A stretch of 41,546 nt of DNA from Companilactobacillus kedongensis (lineage in GTDB: Bacteria > Bacillota > Bacilli > Lactobacillales > Lactobacillaceae). Positions 30,840 through 39,492 of this stretch are shown one piece after another. The stretch's first letter is position 1, and each line of letters begins with the position of its first letter. Made by a program: the position numbers and the translations under genes. The notes under the pieces are model-generated. The model was not told the origin of the DNA. It was given only the letters and a program-made list of their open reading frames with translations, and made no database searches. The stretch spans positions 1 through 41,546 of the forward strand of contig NZ_RHOR01000019.1 in the NCBI RefSeq assembly GCF_003946625.1. Reading direction: 5' to 3'.

Positions 30840-31618
30840 GAACAAAAATTAAGTTTTCTTCCATAGTAGGATTCTTGATTTTGATCATACTAGTTGTACC
30901 ACTGTTGATCGTTATTATTACTTCTTTTGGAGAAGAGTCAGCTATTTCATTTCCAATTAAAGGATTTACTTTTGACTGGTATGCCAATGTTTTTCAACAA
31001 CCGGATTTTGTAGAAGGGTTAAAAATGAGCTCAATAGTGGCTGTTTTGGCCTCCTTTCTGGCTCTACTGGTTGGAACACCGATCGTCTATGTTTTGACGA
31101 GATTTGATATTCATCATAAGGATTGGTTTCAGACGATATTCTTAAGCCCAGCTTTGATACCGGAAATAGTAATTGGATTTGCGTTATACCAGGCTTTAGT
31201 AATCAGCTTGCAATTGCCGCTCTTTATAAGTTTAATAGTTGGACATTTTCTATTGTGCCTGCCATATGTGGTGCGTCTGATCACGGCGGGGATGATGGAA
31301 TTTGACGAAAGTATAGAAGAGGCAGCTTGGATGGTAGGATACGATAAAGTTTCAACTTTCTTCAAAGTAGTTATTCCTAACATTAAGCAAAGCGTCGTCG
31401 CAGCGTTTATCCTATCTTTTATTACATCGTTCAATAATATCCCAATAAGTCTGTTCTTGAATGGACCGGATTTAAATATGTTACCAACGTCCATCTTGAA
31501 TTATCTGGAGAATAATTACGATCCGACCGTTTCAGCTGTTTCAGTTATCTTGATGATCATCACGGCTTCGATCATGATCCTCGCTGAAAAGTATTTGGGA
31601 TTAAACAAATTGACTTAG
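30836..31618 (+). CDS. ABC transporter permease, PotC-like
   Basis: A 260-residue permease with about six membrane helices and the EAA loop IEEAAWMVGYDKVSTFFKVVIP. It pairs with the PotB-like permease to form the channel. GTG start overlapping the upstream stop (GTGA), so translation is coupled. A Shine-Dalgarno GGAGG lies 6 nt upstream inside the previous gene. Confidence 0.9.
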   Translation: MRTKIKFSSIVGFLILIILVVPLLIVIITSFGEESAISFPIKGFTFDWYANVFQQPDFVEGLKMSSIVAVLASFLALLVGTPIVYVLTRFDIHHKDWFQTIFLSPALIPEIVIGFALYQALVISLQLPLFISLIVGHFLLCLPYVVRLITAGMMEFDESIEEAAWMVGYDKVSTFFKVVIPNIKQSVVAAFILSFITSFNNIPISLFLNGPDLNMLPTSILNYLENNYDPTVSAVSVILMIITASIMILAEKYLGLNKLT

Positions 31619-31628
31619 GAGACTTAAC

Positions 31629-32630
31629 TTGGCAAATATCGAAATATCAGATCTATCTATGTCTTATCAAAAAGGTAAACAAATTCTTGATCAATTATCA
31701 TTGAGTATCAAAGATGGGGAACTGTTATCAATTTTAGGACCCAGTGGTTGCGGTAAAACAACCATGTTACGTTTGATTTCCGGTCTTATTCCGATTCAAA
31801 AAGGAACCATCAAAGTATCAGGAAAAGACATCAGCAAGGTGCCAGTCTATAAAAGAAATTTTGGGATGGTTTTCCAAAGTTATGCGCTTTTCCCACATAT
31901 GACAATTTTTCAAAATATTACGTTTGGCTTAAAGAGACGTAAGTTAGACAAAAAAACAATCGAACAAAAAGCACTCAACATTTTAGATATAACAGGTCTA
32001 TCAAATTTAAAAGACCGTATGCCGCATGAACTATCCGGTGGTCAGCAACAACGTGTTTCATTAGCTCGTGCTTTAGCGATAAATCCTAATGTTTTACTTT
32101 TGGATGAACCACTAAGCAATTTGGACGCTAAATTAAGAATTGAAATGCGAGAAGAAATTCATCGCTTGCAACAGAAGCTCAATATGACAACTATCTTTGT
32201 TACCCACGATCAGGAAGAGTGTTTTGCAATTTCTGATCGAGTAGCTCTGATGAATCAAGGTCAAATCGAACAACTAGATACACCGCAAAATATTTACAAG
32301 AATCCACGAACTGAATTTGTAGCTCGCTTTATCGGCTATGAGAATTTCATTCCTAAAACTTGGGCTGAAGATCAACAATGGCAATTTCATAAAGAAATTA
32401 TGGGGAATTTGTTGACTATTCGTCCAGAAAATATTGGGATCGGCGCAGGAGAGAATACTCTTTTGGGGAAAGTCGTTTCTAAAAACTTTTTAGGAAATTA
32501 CTATCAATATATCGTTGATACAGAACTGGGTATTTTAAAGGTAAATACGACTAAAGATCAGTCAGAAACAAATGCTGAAATTACATTGAATTTTCCAGAA
32601 TCATCATTAATTGAATTAGAGGATAAATAG
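31629..32630 (+). CDS. ABC transporter ATPase, PotA-like
   Basis: A 333-residue ATPase: Walker A GPSGCGKTT (about 38-46), Q-loop FQSYALFPHM, signature LSGGQQQR, Walker B VLLLDEPLSNLD and H-loop VTHDQEE, followed by a C-terminal TOBE regulatory domain (about 245-330). It powers the importer formed with the two upstream permeases. TTG start behind TTAGGAG, 10 nt after the previous gene. Confidence 0.93.
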   Translation: MANIEISDLSMSYQKGKQILDQLSLSIKDGELLSILGPSGCGKTTMLRLISGLIPIQKGTIKVSGKDISKVPVYKRNFGMVFQSYALFPHMTIFQNITFGLKRRKLDKKTIEQKALNILDITGLSNLKDRMPHELSGGQQQRVSLARALAINPNVLLLDEPLSNLDAKLRIEMREEIHRLQQKLNMTTIFVTHDQEECFAISDRVALMNQGQIEQLDTPQNIYKNPRTEFVARFIGYENFIPKTWAEDQQWQFHKEIMGNLLTIRPENIGIGAGENTLLGKVVSKNFLGNYYQYIVDTELGILKVNTTKDQSETNAEITLNFPESSLIELEDK

Positions 32631-32639
32631 GAGATTAAC

Positions 32640-33689
32640 ATGAAAAAAAATACTAAATTCTTTGCGATCATCACAACTTTACTAGTTACATTACTTGTAG
32701 CAGGATGTAGTAACAATAGCAGTAAAGAAAGTAAGCAATTGACGGTTTCTACTTTTGGATTAGCAACTAAGCAGATGACGAATGATGTTTTCAAACCATT
32801 CCAAAAAGATAATAAGCTAAAAGTTAAGAGCCAATTTGGAGATAGTTCATCTAGATTTACTCAAATTGAACATAATCCTAACTCAAGTGTTGATGTGATC
32901 GAGTTAGCTCAAAATAATGCCGTAGCCGGACAAAAAAAGGGTCTCTTTAAAAAATTAGACTTCAGCAAGCTTAAGAATTTCAAGTATTTAAGTAAGGAAC
33001 AACAAAAATTAGCTAAGGATACTAACAGTGTTCCTTATACTGTTAACAGCATTGGTATTATCTATAATCCTAAGACAGTTGGTAAAATTACTTCTTGGGA
33101 TCAATTATGGGATAAGAAATTAGAAAACAGAATTGCCATTCCAGATATTTCAACTACTTTTGGACCAGCTATGGTTTATATGGCTAGTGAACATGCTAAA
33201 ACTGATGTAACAAAAGATGACGGTAAGGCAGCCTTTGGTGCTTTGAAAGAACTAAAGCCAAACGTTGTTAAGACTTATGCAAAATCTTCTGATCTTGCTA
33301 ATATGTTCAAATCTGGTGAGATCGACGTCGCCGTTGTTGGTGACTTTGCTGTTGATATGATTCAAGGGGCAGCACCAGATGTTGATTATGTAGTTCCAGA
33401 ATCAGGTACATACGCTAACTATGATACAGTTTCAATTTTGAAGAATAGCAAGAATACAGAAGCAGCTTATAAGTACATCGACTACCGTATCAGCAAAGAT
33501 TCTCAAACAACAGTTGCCGGTTCAGACTCATTAAATAATGCTCCAGTAAATGATCAAGTTAACTTAACTCGCGATGTTAAACATATGACATATGGCGATG
33601 TTGCCAAACGTGCTAAATTAATTGACTTTAACTATGTAAATAAACAATTACCAACATGGATCAAAACTTGGAATCAAACAATGAACTAA
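32640..33689 (+). CDS. ABC transporter substrate-binding lipoprotein, PotD-like fold
   Basis: A 349-residue lipoprotein with lipobox LVAGC (Cys23) and the two-lobed class of PotD/AfuA binding proteins (INSIGIIYNPKTVGKITSWDQLWDKKL-type hinge region, DISTTFGPAMVYM, EAAYKYIDYRIS near the end). By eye alignment, the acidic residues matching PotD Asp168 and Asp257 are kept (PDISTTFG, ANYDTVSI) but the aromatic residues that sandwich polyamines in E. coli PotD (Trp34, Trp229, Trp255) are replaced by small residues. A non-polyamine ligand is therefore likely. Fourth gene of the PurR-box operon, 9 nt after the ATPase. Confidence 0.88.
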   Translation: MKKNTKFFAIITTLLVTLLVAGCSNNSSKESKQLTVSTFGLATKQMTNDVFKPFQKDNKLKVKSQFGDSSSRFTQIEHNPNSSVDVIELAQNNAVAGQKKGLFKKLDFSKLKNFKYLSKEQQKLAKDTNSVPYTVNSIGIIYNPKTVGKITSWDQLWDKKLENRIAIPDISTTFGPAMVYMASEHAKTDVTKDDGKAAFGALKELKPNVVKTYAKSSDLANMFKSGEIDVAVVGDFAVDMIQGAAPDVDYVVPESGTYANYDTVSILKNSKNTEAAYKYIDYRISKDSQTTVAGSDSLNNAPVNDQVNLTRDVKHMTYGDVAKRAKLIDFNYVNKQLPTWIKTWNQTMN

Positions 33690-33699
33690 TGAGGCGCAT

Positions 33700-35373
33700 A
33701 TGAAAATAGATACTTTAATCATCAATGGAAAAGTTTTTAACAGTTTTAATCAAACTTTTGAATCAAAAGATATAGCGATTGCCGATGGAAAGTTTGTCAG
33801 AGTTGATACTAATTTGAAGTATGAGGCCAAAAAAACGGTTGATGCTAAAGGTCAATATCTTATTCCCGGTTTGATAGATTCTCATATGCATATCGAGAGT
33901 TCGATGACTGGTCCTGCTAACTTTGGAGCAGTAGCAGTCAAGTTTGGAACAACGACTGTAGTTGCCGATGCTCATGAAATTTCAAATGTGGCTGGATTAC
34001 AGGGATTAAAAGACTTTATGAACCAGAGCAGTGTGGTTGATACGTTCTATGCAATCCCTTCGTCAGTTCCATCAACTAGACCAGATATGGAAACAACTGG
34101 TGGCATCATTGGATTATCTGAAGTAAATGAACTATTAAAGGATAAACGGATCATATGTTTGGGCGAGGCTATGAATTTTAAAGGTATCGTTGATGAACCA
34201 GATTCACTGATCAGGCAGATCATCCGTTTATGCCAAAACAAGCGTCCAACGATGCCGCTTGAAGGGCATTGTCCAAAGTATACAGGCGAAGATCTAGCAA
34301 AATTTGTCGCTAGTGGTATTACTTCTGATCACACTTTCCAAGCTCCAGAAACTATGCTAGAACGAATCAGTAACGGGATGTATATTCAGATTCAAAAGAA
34401 GTCACTTTCAAAAGAAAATATGCAGACGATTATTGATCATAACTTGTATGAATATATTGGTTTTGTAACTGATGACGTGATGGCTGACGATTTGATCCAT
34501 GGGCATTTGAATATGATCGTTAAAGAAGCAATCAGTCTAGGTTTACCAGCTGAAAAAGCCGTTTATATGGCTACATTTACACCGGCTAGAAGAATGTCTC
34601 TCAACGATCGAGGAGCAATCGCTCCGGGCAGAGTAGCTGATTTGATCATGTTATCCGATCTTAATGAATTTACTATCTCACAAGTCTTCAAATCTGGGAT
34701 TTCTGTCGCAGATTTACCATCTCAAAGGGCTGATTTTCCTAAGTATTTACGGACAACTGTTCACGCCAAAAAATTTACTAAAGATGATCTTATTCTTGAA
34801 AGTTCTCAAAATTCAGTTATTGCTAATATAATGGCAGTCAATGAGCATGGTACTTTCACTAAGCATGAAAAAATGGAACTGAATGTAGTAAATGGTGTGG
34901 TTGATTGGCAAAGTGCAGGGTTATCGTTGTTGGTTGTGCAAGAACGCTATGGTAAAAACGGTAATATCAGTTTTGGACTAGTCAAAAATACTTTGAATAA
35001 ATCCGGTGCAGTGGGAACTACCTGGGCGCATGATCATCACAATTTGATGGTTATGGGAACGGATCTTGATTCCATGTTACAAGTTCAACACCAAATCATC
35101 GATCAACAAGGTGGTTATGTGGTCGCTGAAGGCAATAAAATAACAGCCAATGCACCACTAAAAATTGGTGGTATTATCAGTGATGAGCCGGTAGAAATTC
35201 TAGCTATGAAGCTCAAACAAGTTAGAGAAGCTATGAATCGTTTAGGATACGTAAATTTCAACGAGATCATGTCTTTTTCAACTTTGTCATTATTAGTATC
35301 TCAAGAATTGAAGATCTCTGATGTAGGGATGTTTGATGTTAAAACACAGCAAAAAGTTCCACTATTTGATTAA
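33700..35373 (+). CDS. ade: Adenine deaminase
   Basis: A 557-residue amidohydrolase converting adenine to hypoxanthine and ammonia in purine salvage. Metal-binding DSHMHIESSM (His62, His64), the EGHCPKYTGEDLAKF and GITSDHTF motifs, the FVTDDVMADDL segment with a catalytic Asp, and the C-terminal TTWAHDHHNLMVMG signature typical of AdeC-type adenine deaminase. Start ATG with GAGGCGC, 10 nt after the binding-protein gene, ending at a terminator. Co-transcription with an importer suggests that the imported compound or its metabolite is adenine-related. Confidence 0.95.
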   Translation: MKIDTLIINGKVFNSFNQTFESKDIAIADGKFVRVDTNLKYEAKKTVDAKGQYLIPGLIDSHMHIESSMTGPANFGAVAVKFGTTTVVADAHEISNVAGLQGLKDFMNQSSVVDTFYAIPSSVPSTRPDMETTGGIIGLSEVNELLKDKRIICLGEAMNFKGIVDEPDSLIRQIIRLCQNKRPTMPLEGHCPKYTGEDLAKFVASGITSDHTFQAPETMLERISNGMYIQIQKKSLSKENMQTIIDHNLYEYIGFVTDDVMADDLIHGHLNMIVKEAISLGLPAEKAVYMATFTPARRMSLNDRGAIAPGRVADLIMLSDLNEFTISQVFKSGISVADLPSQRADFPKYLRTTVHAKKFTKDDLILESSQNSVIANIMAVNEHGTFTKHEKMELNVVNGVVDWQSAGLSLLVVQERYGKNGNISFGLVKNTLNKSGAVGTTWAHDHHNLMVMGTDLDSMLQVQHQIIDQQGGYVVAEGNKITANAPLKIGGIISDEPVEILAMKLKQVREAMNRLGYVNFNEIMSFSTLSLLVSQELKISDVGMFDVKTQQKVPLFD

Positions 35374-35379
35374 AGTAAG

Positions 35380-35409
35380 AGCGTTTGGAGTAATCCGAGC
35401 GCTTTTTTT
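35380..35409 (+). terminator. Terminator after ade
   Basis: Stem agcgtttgg (35380-35388) / ccgagcgct (35395-35403), nine pairs including two G-U, loop agtaat, then T6. It closes the five-gene operon. Confidence 0.88.
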
Positions 35410-35466
35410 GTATACTGGATTACGAATAGAGACCCATAAATATTTAGTATGCAAGGGAGAAATATT

Positions 35467-36369
35467 TTGGAAAAAATCGGTGTTATTGGATTAGGCAAGA
35501 TTGCTCAAAAAGCATATCTTCCCGTGATGTCAGAATTACAAGATCAATATGAATGGCATTTAACTACGCGTAATAAAGAGAAGGGTGAACGCCTACAAGC
35601 TAAATATAATTTCAGTCATCTCCACCAAACTTTAGACCAACTGATTGATGAACATCCCTTGGCAGTTTTTGTACATACGCCAACAGAGACTCATGCGGAA
35701 ATTATTCAACAATTATTGTTGGCAGGAATCAATGTTTATGTAGATAAGCCGATTTCTGATGATATTGAGGAAGTTAAACGCCTCTATACATTGGCTGAAT
35801 CCAAGAATCTAATGTTAACGTGTGGATTTAATCGTCGTTTTGCACCATTTAACCAAGATTTAAAAGCCATGGAAGATAAAAGAATGATAACCGTTGAAAA
35901 AACACGTGAAGATACAGAACAATCTGTAAATAAAGCCGTGTTTGATTTAGCTATTCATAGTGTTGATACGGCATTATATTTGATGGATGAAGCAGTGGAA
36001 AATACCAGTTCTAGATTAATTTTACAGGATGATAAGCTAGCACAAATGTATTTAGAAATTACTGGTAAGAACAGTCAAACACGTGTTGTAACTAACATGA
36101 TCAGTGGTCTAAACTTAGAACAGAGTGTGGTTCAAACTGAAACCAAAAGAGCGGTTGTAAAGGACTTGAGTTTATTGCAGAAGTACACTACTAGTGGTAT
36201 TCAGCAAACTGCTCGTCCTGATTGGGAACCAAACCTAGTTACACGTGGATTTGAGCCGATCATTGTGGCATTTTTGAAGGCTGTTTCTGAAAAATTAGAG
36301 AATCCAATAAGTCCAGAATCATCAATATTGAGTCATGAAACCTGTTACAAAATTGTTCATCAAAAATAG
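35467..36369 (+). CDS. Gfo/Idh/MocA family NAD(P)-dependent oxidoreductase
   Basis: A 300-residue protein with an N-terminal Rossmann fold (GVIGLGKIAQKAYLP at the start), VHTPTETHAEII and the VDKP dinucleotide motif (EKP variant), then an alpha/beta substrate domain with DLAIHSVDTALYL containing the usual catalytic His. Substrate unknown; the family acts on sugars, inositols and similar. An ATG at 35449 is in frame, but the Shine-Dalgarno AAGGGAG lies after it and 7 nt before TTG 35467, so I take the TTG. It follows the ade terminator and appears monocistronic. Confidence 0.88.
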   Translation: MEKIGVIGLGKIAQKAYLPVMSELQDQYEWHLTTRNKEKGERLQAKYNFSHLHQTLDQLIDEHPLAVFVHTPTETHAEIIQQLLLAGINVYVDKPISDDIEEVKRLYTLAESKNLMLTCGFNRRFAPFNQDLKAMEDKRMITVEKTREDTEQSVNKAVFDLAIHSVDTALYLMDEAVENTSSRLILQDDKLAQMYLEITGKNSQTRVVTNMISGLNLEQSVVQTETKRAVVKDLSLLQKYTTSGIQQTARPDWEPNLVTRGFEPIIVAFLKAVSEKLENPISPESSILSHETCYKIVHQK

Positions 36370-36389
36370 GACACTATATCTAGTAGAAA

Positions 36390-36449
36390 CGTATGTTCTG
36401 AATACAGAATGTTCCATGTGAAACAATTTGGCAATTCGGCCTTCATACG
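36390..36449. promoter_or_regulatory. Folded upstream element with a near-parS site
   Basis: TGTTCCATGTGAAACA (36410-36425) differs from the parS consensus TGTTNCACGTGAAACA at one base. It is flanked by cgtatg (36390-36395) / catacg (36444-36449), with hairpins ttctg/cagaa and ggc/gcc nested inside. The element lies upstream of, not inside, the predicted transcript of the next gene. Possible second ParB site about 12 kb right of oriC. Confidence 0.55.
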
Positions 36450-36453
36450 CCTG

Positions 36454-36482
36454 TTGTAATGAAATTAAAATAATGCTAATAT
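36454..36482 (+). promoter_or_regulatory. Promoter of the trans-sulfuration gene
   Basis: TTGTAA (36454-36459), 17-nt spacer, TAATAT (36477-36482) with an extended -10 TG at 36474-36475. The expected leader is about 40 nt. I see no S-box or T-box in the 160-nt gap. Confidence 0.7.
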
Positions 36483-36529
36483 ACTTGCCAAAGTGCAAGC
36501 AGAGTACTTTAAAATGAGGGGGATTTACT

Positions 36530-37672
36530 ATGTCAAAATTCAATACTACGTTGATTCACGGAGGGAAAATTGATGATAATAATACTGGTGCAATCAATAC
36601 ACCAGTTTACAATTCATCGACTTATGTTTCTCCTAAATTCGGTGCAGATGTCCGTTGGGATTATGAAAGATCCGGTAATCCAACTAGAGATTCGTTAGAA
36701 CAATTACTAGCTAAACTTGAAAATGGAGTAGGTGCCTTTGCTTTTGCATCAGGAATGGCTGCTATTACAGCTGCCTTTTCACTCTTTAAGCCGGGTGACA
36801 ACATCGTTATTGGTGACAATATTTATGGTGGGACTTTCCGTTATATCAACGATTATTTGAAGCCAAATGGCGTTACGTTTACTTCAGTTGATACCAGAGA
36901 TTCAGCGGCAGTTGAGGAAGCCATTTCTTCAGAAACTAAGGCAATTTATTTTGAAACAGTCACAAATCCATTACTGCAATTGACTGATGTTAGACAAATT
37001 ACTGCCATTGCTAAAAAGCACGATATTTTAACAGTGATTGATAATACATTCCTGTCACCATATCTACAACAACCACTTAATTTAGGTGCGGATGTTGTGA
37101 TTCATTCAGCAACCAAATATTTAGCCGGTCATTCTGATCTCGTAGCTGGAGTCGTTGTCGCTAAAAATAAAGATGTAGCTGATCAAATTTATAATTATCA
37201 AAATACTACTGGCGCTGTGCTACCACCACAGGAATGTAGTATTTTACAAAGAGGTATTCAAACATTAGCTGTAAGAATGGATCGTCACTTATTCAATGTT
37301 GAAAAGGTGATCGAATTTCTAGAGAGCGATTCTCGTATCAGCAAGATCCACTATCCTGGTCACGATGGGGACAAGAATTTTGATGCTATCAAGGATGAAT
37401 GTAAAGGATTTGGTGGCGTATTGTCATTTGAATTAAATCCTGGTTTGAATGCTAAAGAATTTGTTAATCATGTCAAAGTTATTTCTTTCGCTGTCAGTCT
37501 AGGTGCAGTTGAAAGTTTGGCTGAAGTTCCTGCTTTTCAATCACATGCTGAAATTCCACGTGATGAACGTTTAAAAGTCGGTATTACAGATGAATTGATC
37601 CGCCTTTCAATTGGTTTGGAAGATTATCACGATTTGATCGATGATTTGAAACAAGCATTGGAGTTTGTCTAA
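36530..37672 (+). CDS. Trans-sulfuration PLP enzyme (cystathionine gamma-synthase/lyase family)
   Basis: A 380-residue fold-type I PLP enzyme. PLP Lys196 in SATKYLAGHSD, phosphate-binding Tyr45/Arg47 (YERSGNPTR), and the C-terminal FAVSLGAVESLAEVPA and RLSIGLED motifs common to MetB, MetC and CGL. Sequence alone does not separate cystathionine gamma-synthase, beta-lyase and gamma-lyase activity. ATG behind a strong AGGGGG. No cys or met partner genes lie next to it, so context does not resolve the reaction. Confidence 0.93.
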   Translation: MSKFNTTLIHGGKIDDNNTGAINTPVYNSSTYVSPKFGADVRWDYERSGNPTRDSLEQLLAKLENGVGAFAFASGMAAITAAFSLFKPGDNIVIGDNIYGGTFRYINDYLKPNGVTFTSVDTRDSAAVEEAISSETKAIYFETVTNPLLQLTDVRQITAIAKKHDILTVIDNTFLSPYLQQPLNLGADVVIHSATKYLAGHSDLVAGVVVAKNKDVADQIYNYQNTTGAVLPPQECSILQRGIQTLAVRMDRHLFNVEKVIEFLESDSRISKIHYPGHDGDKNFDAIKDECKGFGGVLSFELNPGLNAKEFVNHVKVISFAVSLGAVESLAEVPAFQSHAEIPRDERLKVGITDELIRLSIGLEDYHDLIDDLKQALEFV

Positions 37673-37747
37673 GAGGTTCCGCCTCCGTGTACACTGCTTT
37701 CCAATCACCAGCGTACTCTTTGGCTCTTATTGAAGTTATATATATGA

Positions 37748-37777
37748 CTATGTCCTAAACGGGCATGGCCATTTTTT
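37748..37777 (+). terminator. Terminator-like hairpin after the PLP enzyme gene
   Basis: atgtcc (37750-37755) / gggcat (37761-37766) with loop taaac and one G-T pair, extended by two more pairs, then ccatttttt. The stem is short. Between it and the gene (37673-37735) is a GC-richer stretch with gagg/cctc and gtgtacac palindromes. Confidence 0.6.
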
Positions 37778-37794
37778 ATTTCCAGATAAAAAAA

Positions 37795-37846
37795 ATCCCT
37801 AAACGGTATTCAGATGAAATGTGGGTTCATCTGTTAACGATAAAGG
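37795..37846 (-). terminator. Terminator of the amino acid permease gene
   Basis: Outer arms atccct (37795-37800) / agggat (37844-37849 region), perfect inner stem cagatgaa (37811-37818) / ttcatctg (37826-37833). On the minus strand it is followed by T8 and lies about 25 nt after the permease stop. Confidence 0.8.
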
Positions 37847-37871
37847 GATGATTTATATATTTAGTTGTAGA

Positions 37872-39245
37872 TTAATCAGCTTGACGATAGCCATAAGCAA
37901 AGTAAATTCCAGTACCAACGATGATCCAACCGATAAAGGCGATCCATGAATTGATACTTACTTGAGTCATAAGTAAGATACATAGAAATGCTGATAACAG
38001 TGGAAAGACTGGATAAAAGGGAACGTGGAAGCCACTTTCTGGTACATCATCACGGCGTCTTAATTTAATGACGCCTAAGGAAACAAAAGTAAATGACAGA
38101 AGTGTCCCAATATTAACTAAACTGGTTAATTCTTTTAAGGAGACAAATCCACCTAAGAGAACGGCCATGATCGTAATAGCGTCTAGTGACAACATTGGCA
38201 TATTGGATTTCTTTTCCAGTTCGCCAAATTTTGCAGGGATCATTTTGTCACGTCCTAATGCGTAGACCAGTCGAGATCCACCATAGAGTGTGTTCAGCAT
38301 CATAGTGAACATTCCAGCTAAAGCACCAATAGTAATGATAAAGGCGATTTTTCCTAAACCAACATATCTCAAGGCTAAAACAACCGGATCAGAAACGTTC
38401 AAATGTTTATAATTGACCATACCTGTCAAAACCGCGGCCATGATTAGATAAAGACCCGCACAGACAGCTAGAGAGATCATGATACCAGCGGGAATATTTT
38501 TTTGAGGATCTTTAACTTCAGGTGCCGATGAGGGAATGACATCAAACCCTAAATAGGCAAAGAAGACTAACGCAGCACCTTTAACAACACCAAGACCGCC
38601 CATTGGGAAGTAGGGATGATAGTTAGCTGGTTTTACATAGAATAAACCAATAACGATAAAGGCGATAATGACGGCTAATTTAACAAAAACCATCACGGCG
38701 TTCATTCTGGCTGAGGCTTGAACACCTCGTTTTAACAGAAAATAAATCAGAATGAGGACAATAACTGATGGCAAGTTGACGATTGTTCCTTCTGAAGGAA
38801 TAAATGGTCCCGTTAGGGCTTTAGGAAGCTCTATGCCGAATCCTTGGAACAGACTAACAAAGTAGGCTGAAAATCCTGAAGAAACGGCTGAGACCCCTAA
38901 TACGTACTCTAGACATAATGCCCAACCGACGATCCAGCCGGGAAATTGTCCAAAGACGATACTTCCGTATGAATATGTACTACCAGCAACTGGAAAAGTT
39001 GATGATAATTCCGCAAAGCACATTGCTGCTAAGATACAAACTATTGCTGCCAAAACAAAAGATAACGTAATACTTGGTCCAGATGTTGAATAAGCAACGA
39101 TTCCGGGAAGAATAAAAATACCTGTACCAATAATTGAACCAATACCCATGGCAATCAAGTTATTTTTAGTCAATGACTTCGTAAAATGAGAGTCTTTTGA
39201 GATGAACTGTCTATAGTCTGCTTTTTTGAAAAGTTTTTCTTTCAT
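37872..39245 (-). CDS. APC-family amino acid permease (YfnA/CAT-like)
   Basis: A 457-residue membrane protein with about 12 membrane helices. The APC signature GIGSIIGTGIFILPG near residue 35 forms the substrate-binding unwound part of helix 1; helix 6 has FFAYLGFDVIPSSAPEVKDPQKNIP with the conserved EvkdP loop. It resembles cationic amino acid transporters of the YfnA/ApcT group. Exact substrate unknown. The start is ATG behind GGTAGGT. Unlike its neighbours it faces the origin. Confidence 0.93.
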   Translation of the reverse strand: MKEKLFKKADYRQFISKDSHFTKSLTKNNLIAMGIGSIIGTGIFILPGIVAYSTSGPSITLSFVLAAIVCILAAMCFAELSSTFPVAGSTYSYGSIVFGQFPGWIVGWALCLEYVLGVSAVSSGFSAYFVSLFQGFGIELPKALTGPFIPSEGTIVNLPSVIVLILIYFLLKRGVQASARMNAVMVFVKLAVIIAFIVIGLFYVKPANYHPYFPMGGLGVVKGAALVFFAYLGFDVIPSSAPEVKDPQKNIPAGIMISLAVCAGLYLIMAAVLTGMVNYKHLNVSDPVVLALRYVGLGKIAFIITIGALAGMFTMMLNTLYGGSRLVYALGRDKMIPAKFGELEKKSNMPMLSLDAITIMAVLLGGFVSLKELTSLVNIGTLLSFTFVSLGVIKLRRRDDVPESGFHVPFYPVFPLLSAFLCILLMTQVSINSWIAFIGWIIVGTGIYFAYGYRQAD

Positions 39246-39276
39246 ATTTTTACCTACCTGTAAAATAACCTTTACT

Positions 39277-39306
39277 AGATTACGTAACTTTCGGACCGAA
39301 TGTCAA
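39277..39306 (-). promoter_or_regulatory. Promoter of the permease gene with internal palindrome
   Basis: On the minus strand a perfect TTGACA (39306-39301), 18-nt spacer, TAATCT (39282-39277). The spacer contains the 11-bp palindrome TTCGGACCGAA (39290-39300), a candidate operator. The rest of the gap (39307-39492) is AT-rich and must hold the divergent promoter of the hydrolase gene; a TATATT at about 39452 is the best -10 I see, without a good -35. Confidence 0.7.
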
Positions 39307-39492
39307 TATTAATCGAATAAATAGTCCAATGGAATATTTTACTAGACTAAATATAAAGCTATAAATCTTTGATAGAATAGAATTATGCTCATGACAGATT
39401 ACTGTTTGATTAAGAATAAACAAATACAATGCAAAAGTTCAGTTTTTTCGGTATATTTTGAATGACAGAAAAAAGTAAAGAGGCAAATAGAT

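Noticed and set aside
31129-31494. A 121-codon frame on the minus strand
   Set aside because: Antisense to the PotC-like permease, without start signals of its own.
35449-35466. ATG 35449 as start of the Gfo/Idh/MocA gene
   Set aside because: The Shine-Dalgarno AAGGGAG lies downstream of this ATG and is correctly spaced for TTG 35467, which also fits the family N-terminus.
36370-36529. Possible S-box or T-box riboswitch upstream of the trans-sulfuration gene
   Set aside because: The gap is short, no terminator/antiterminator pair or specifier/T-box motif is visible, and the promoter lies only about 40 nt before the start.
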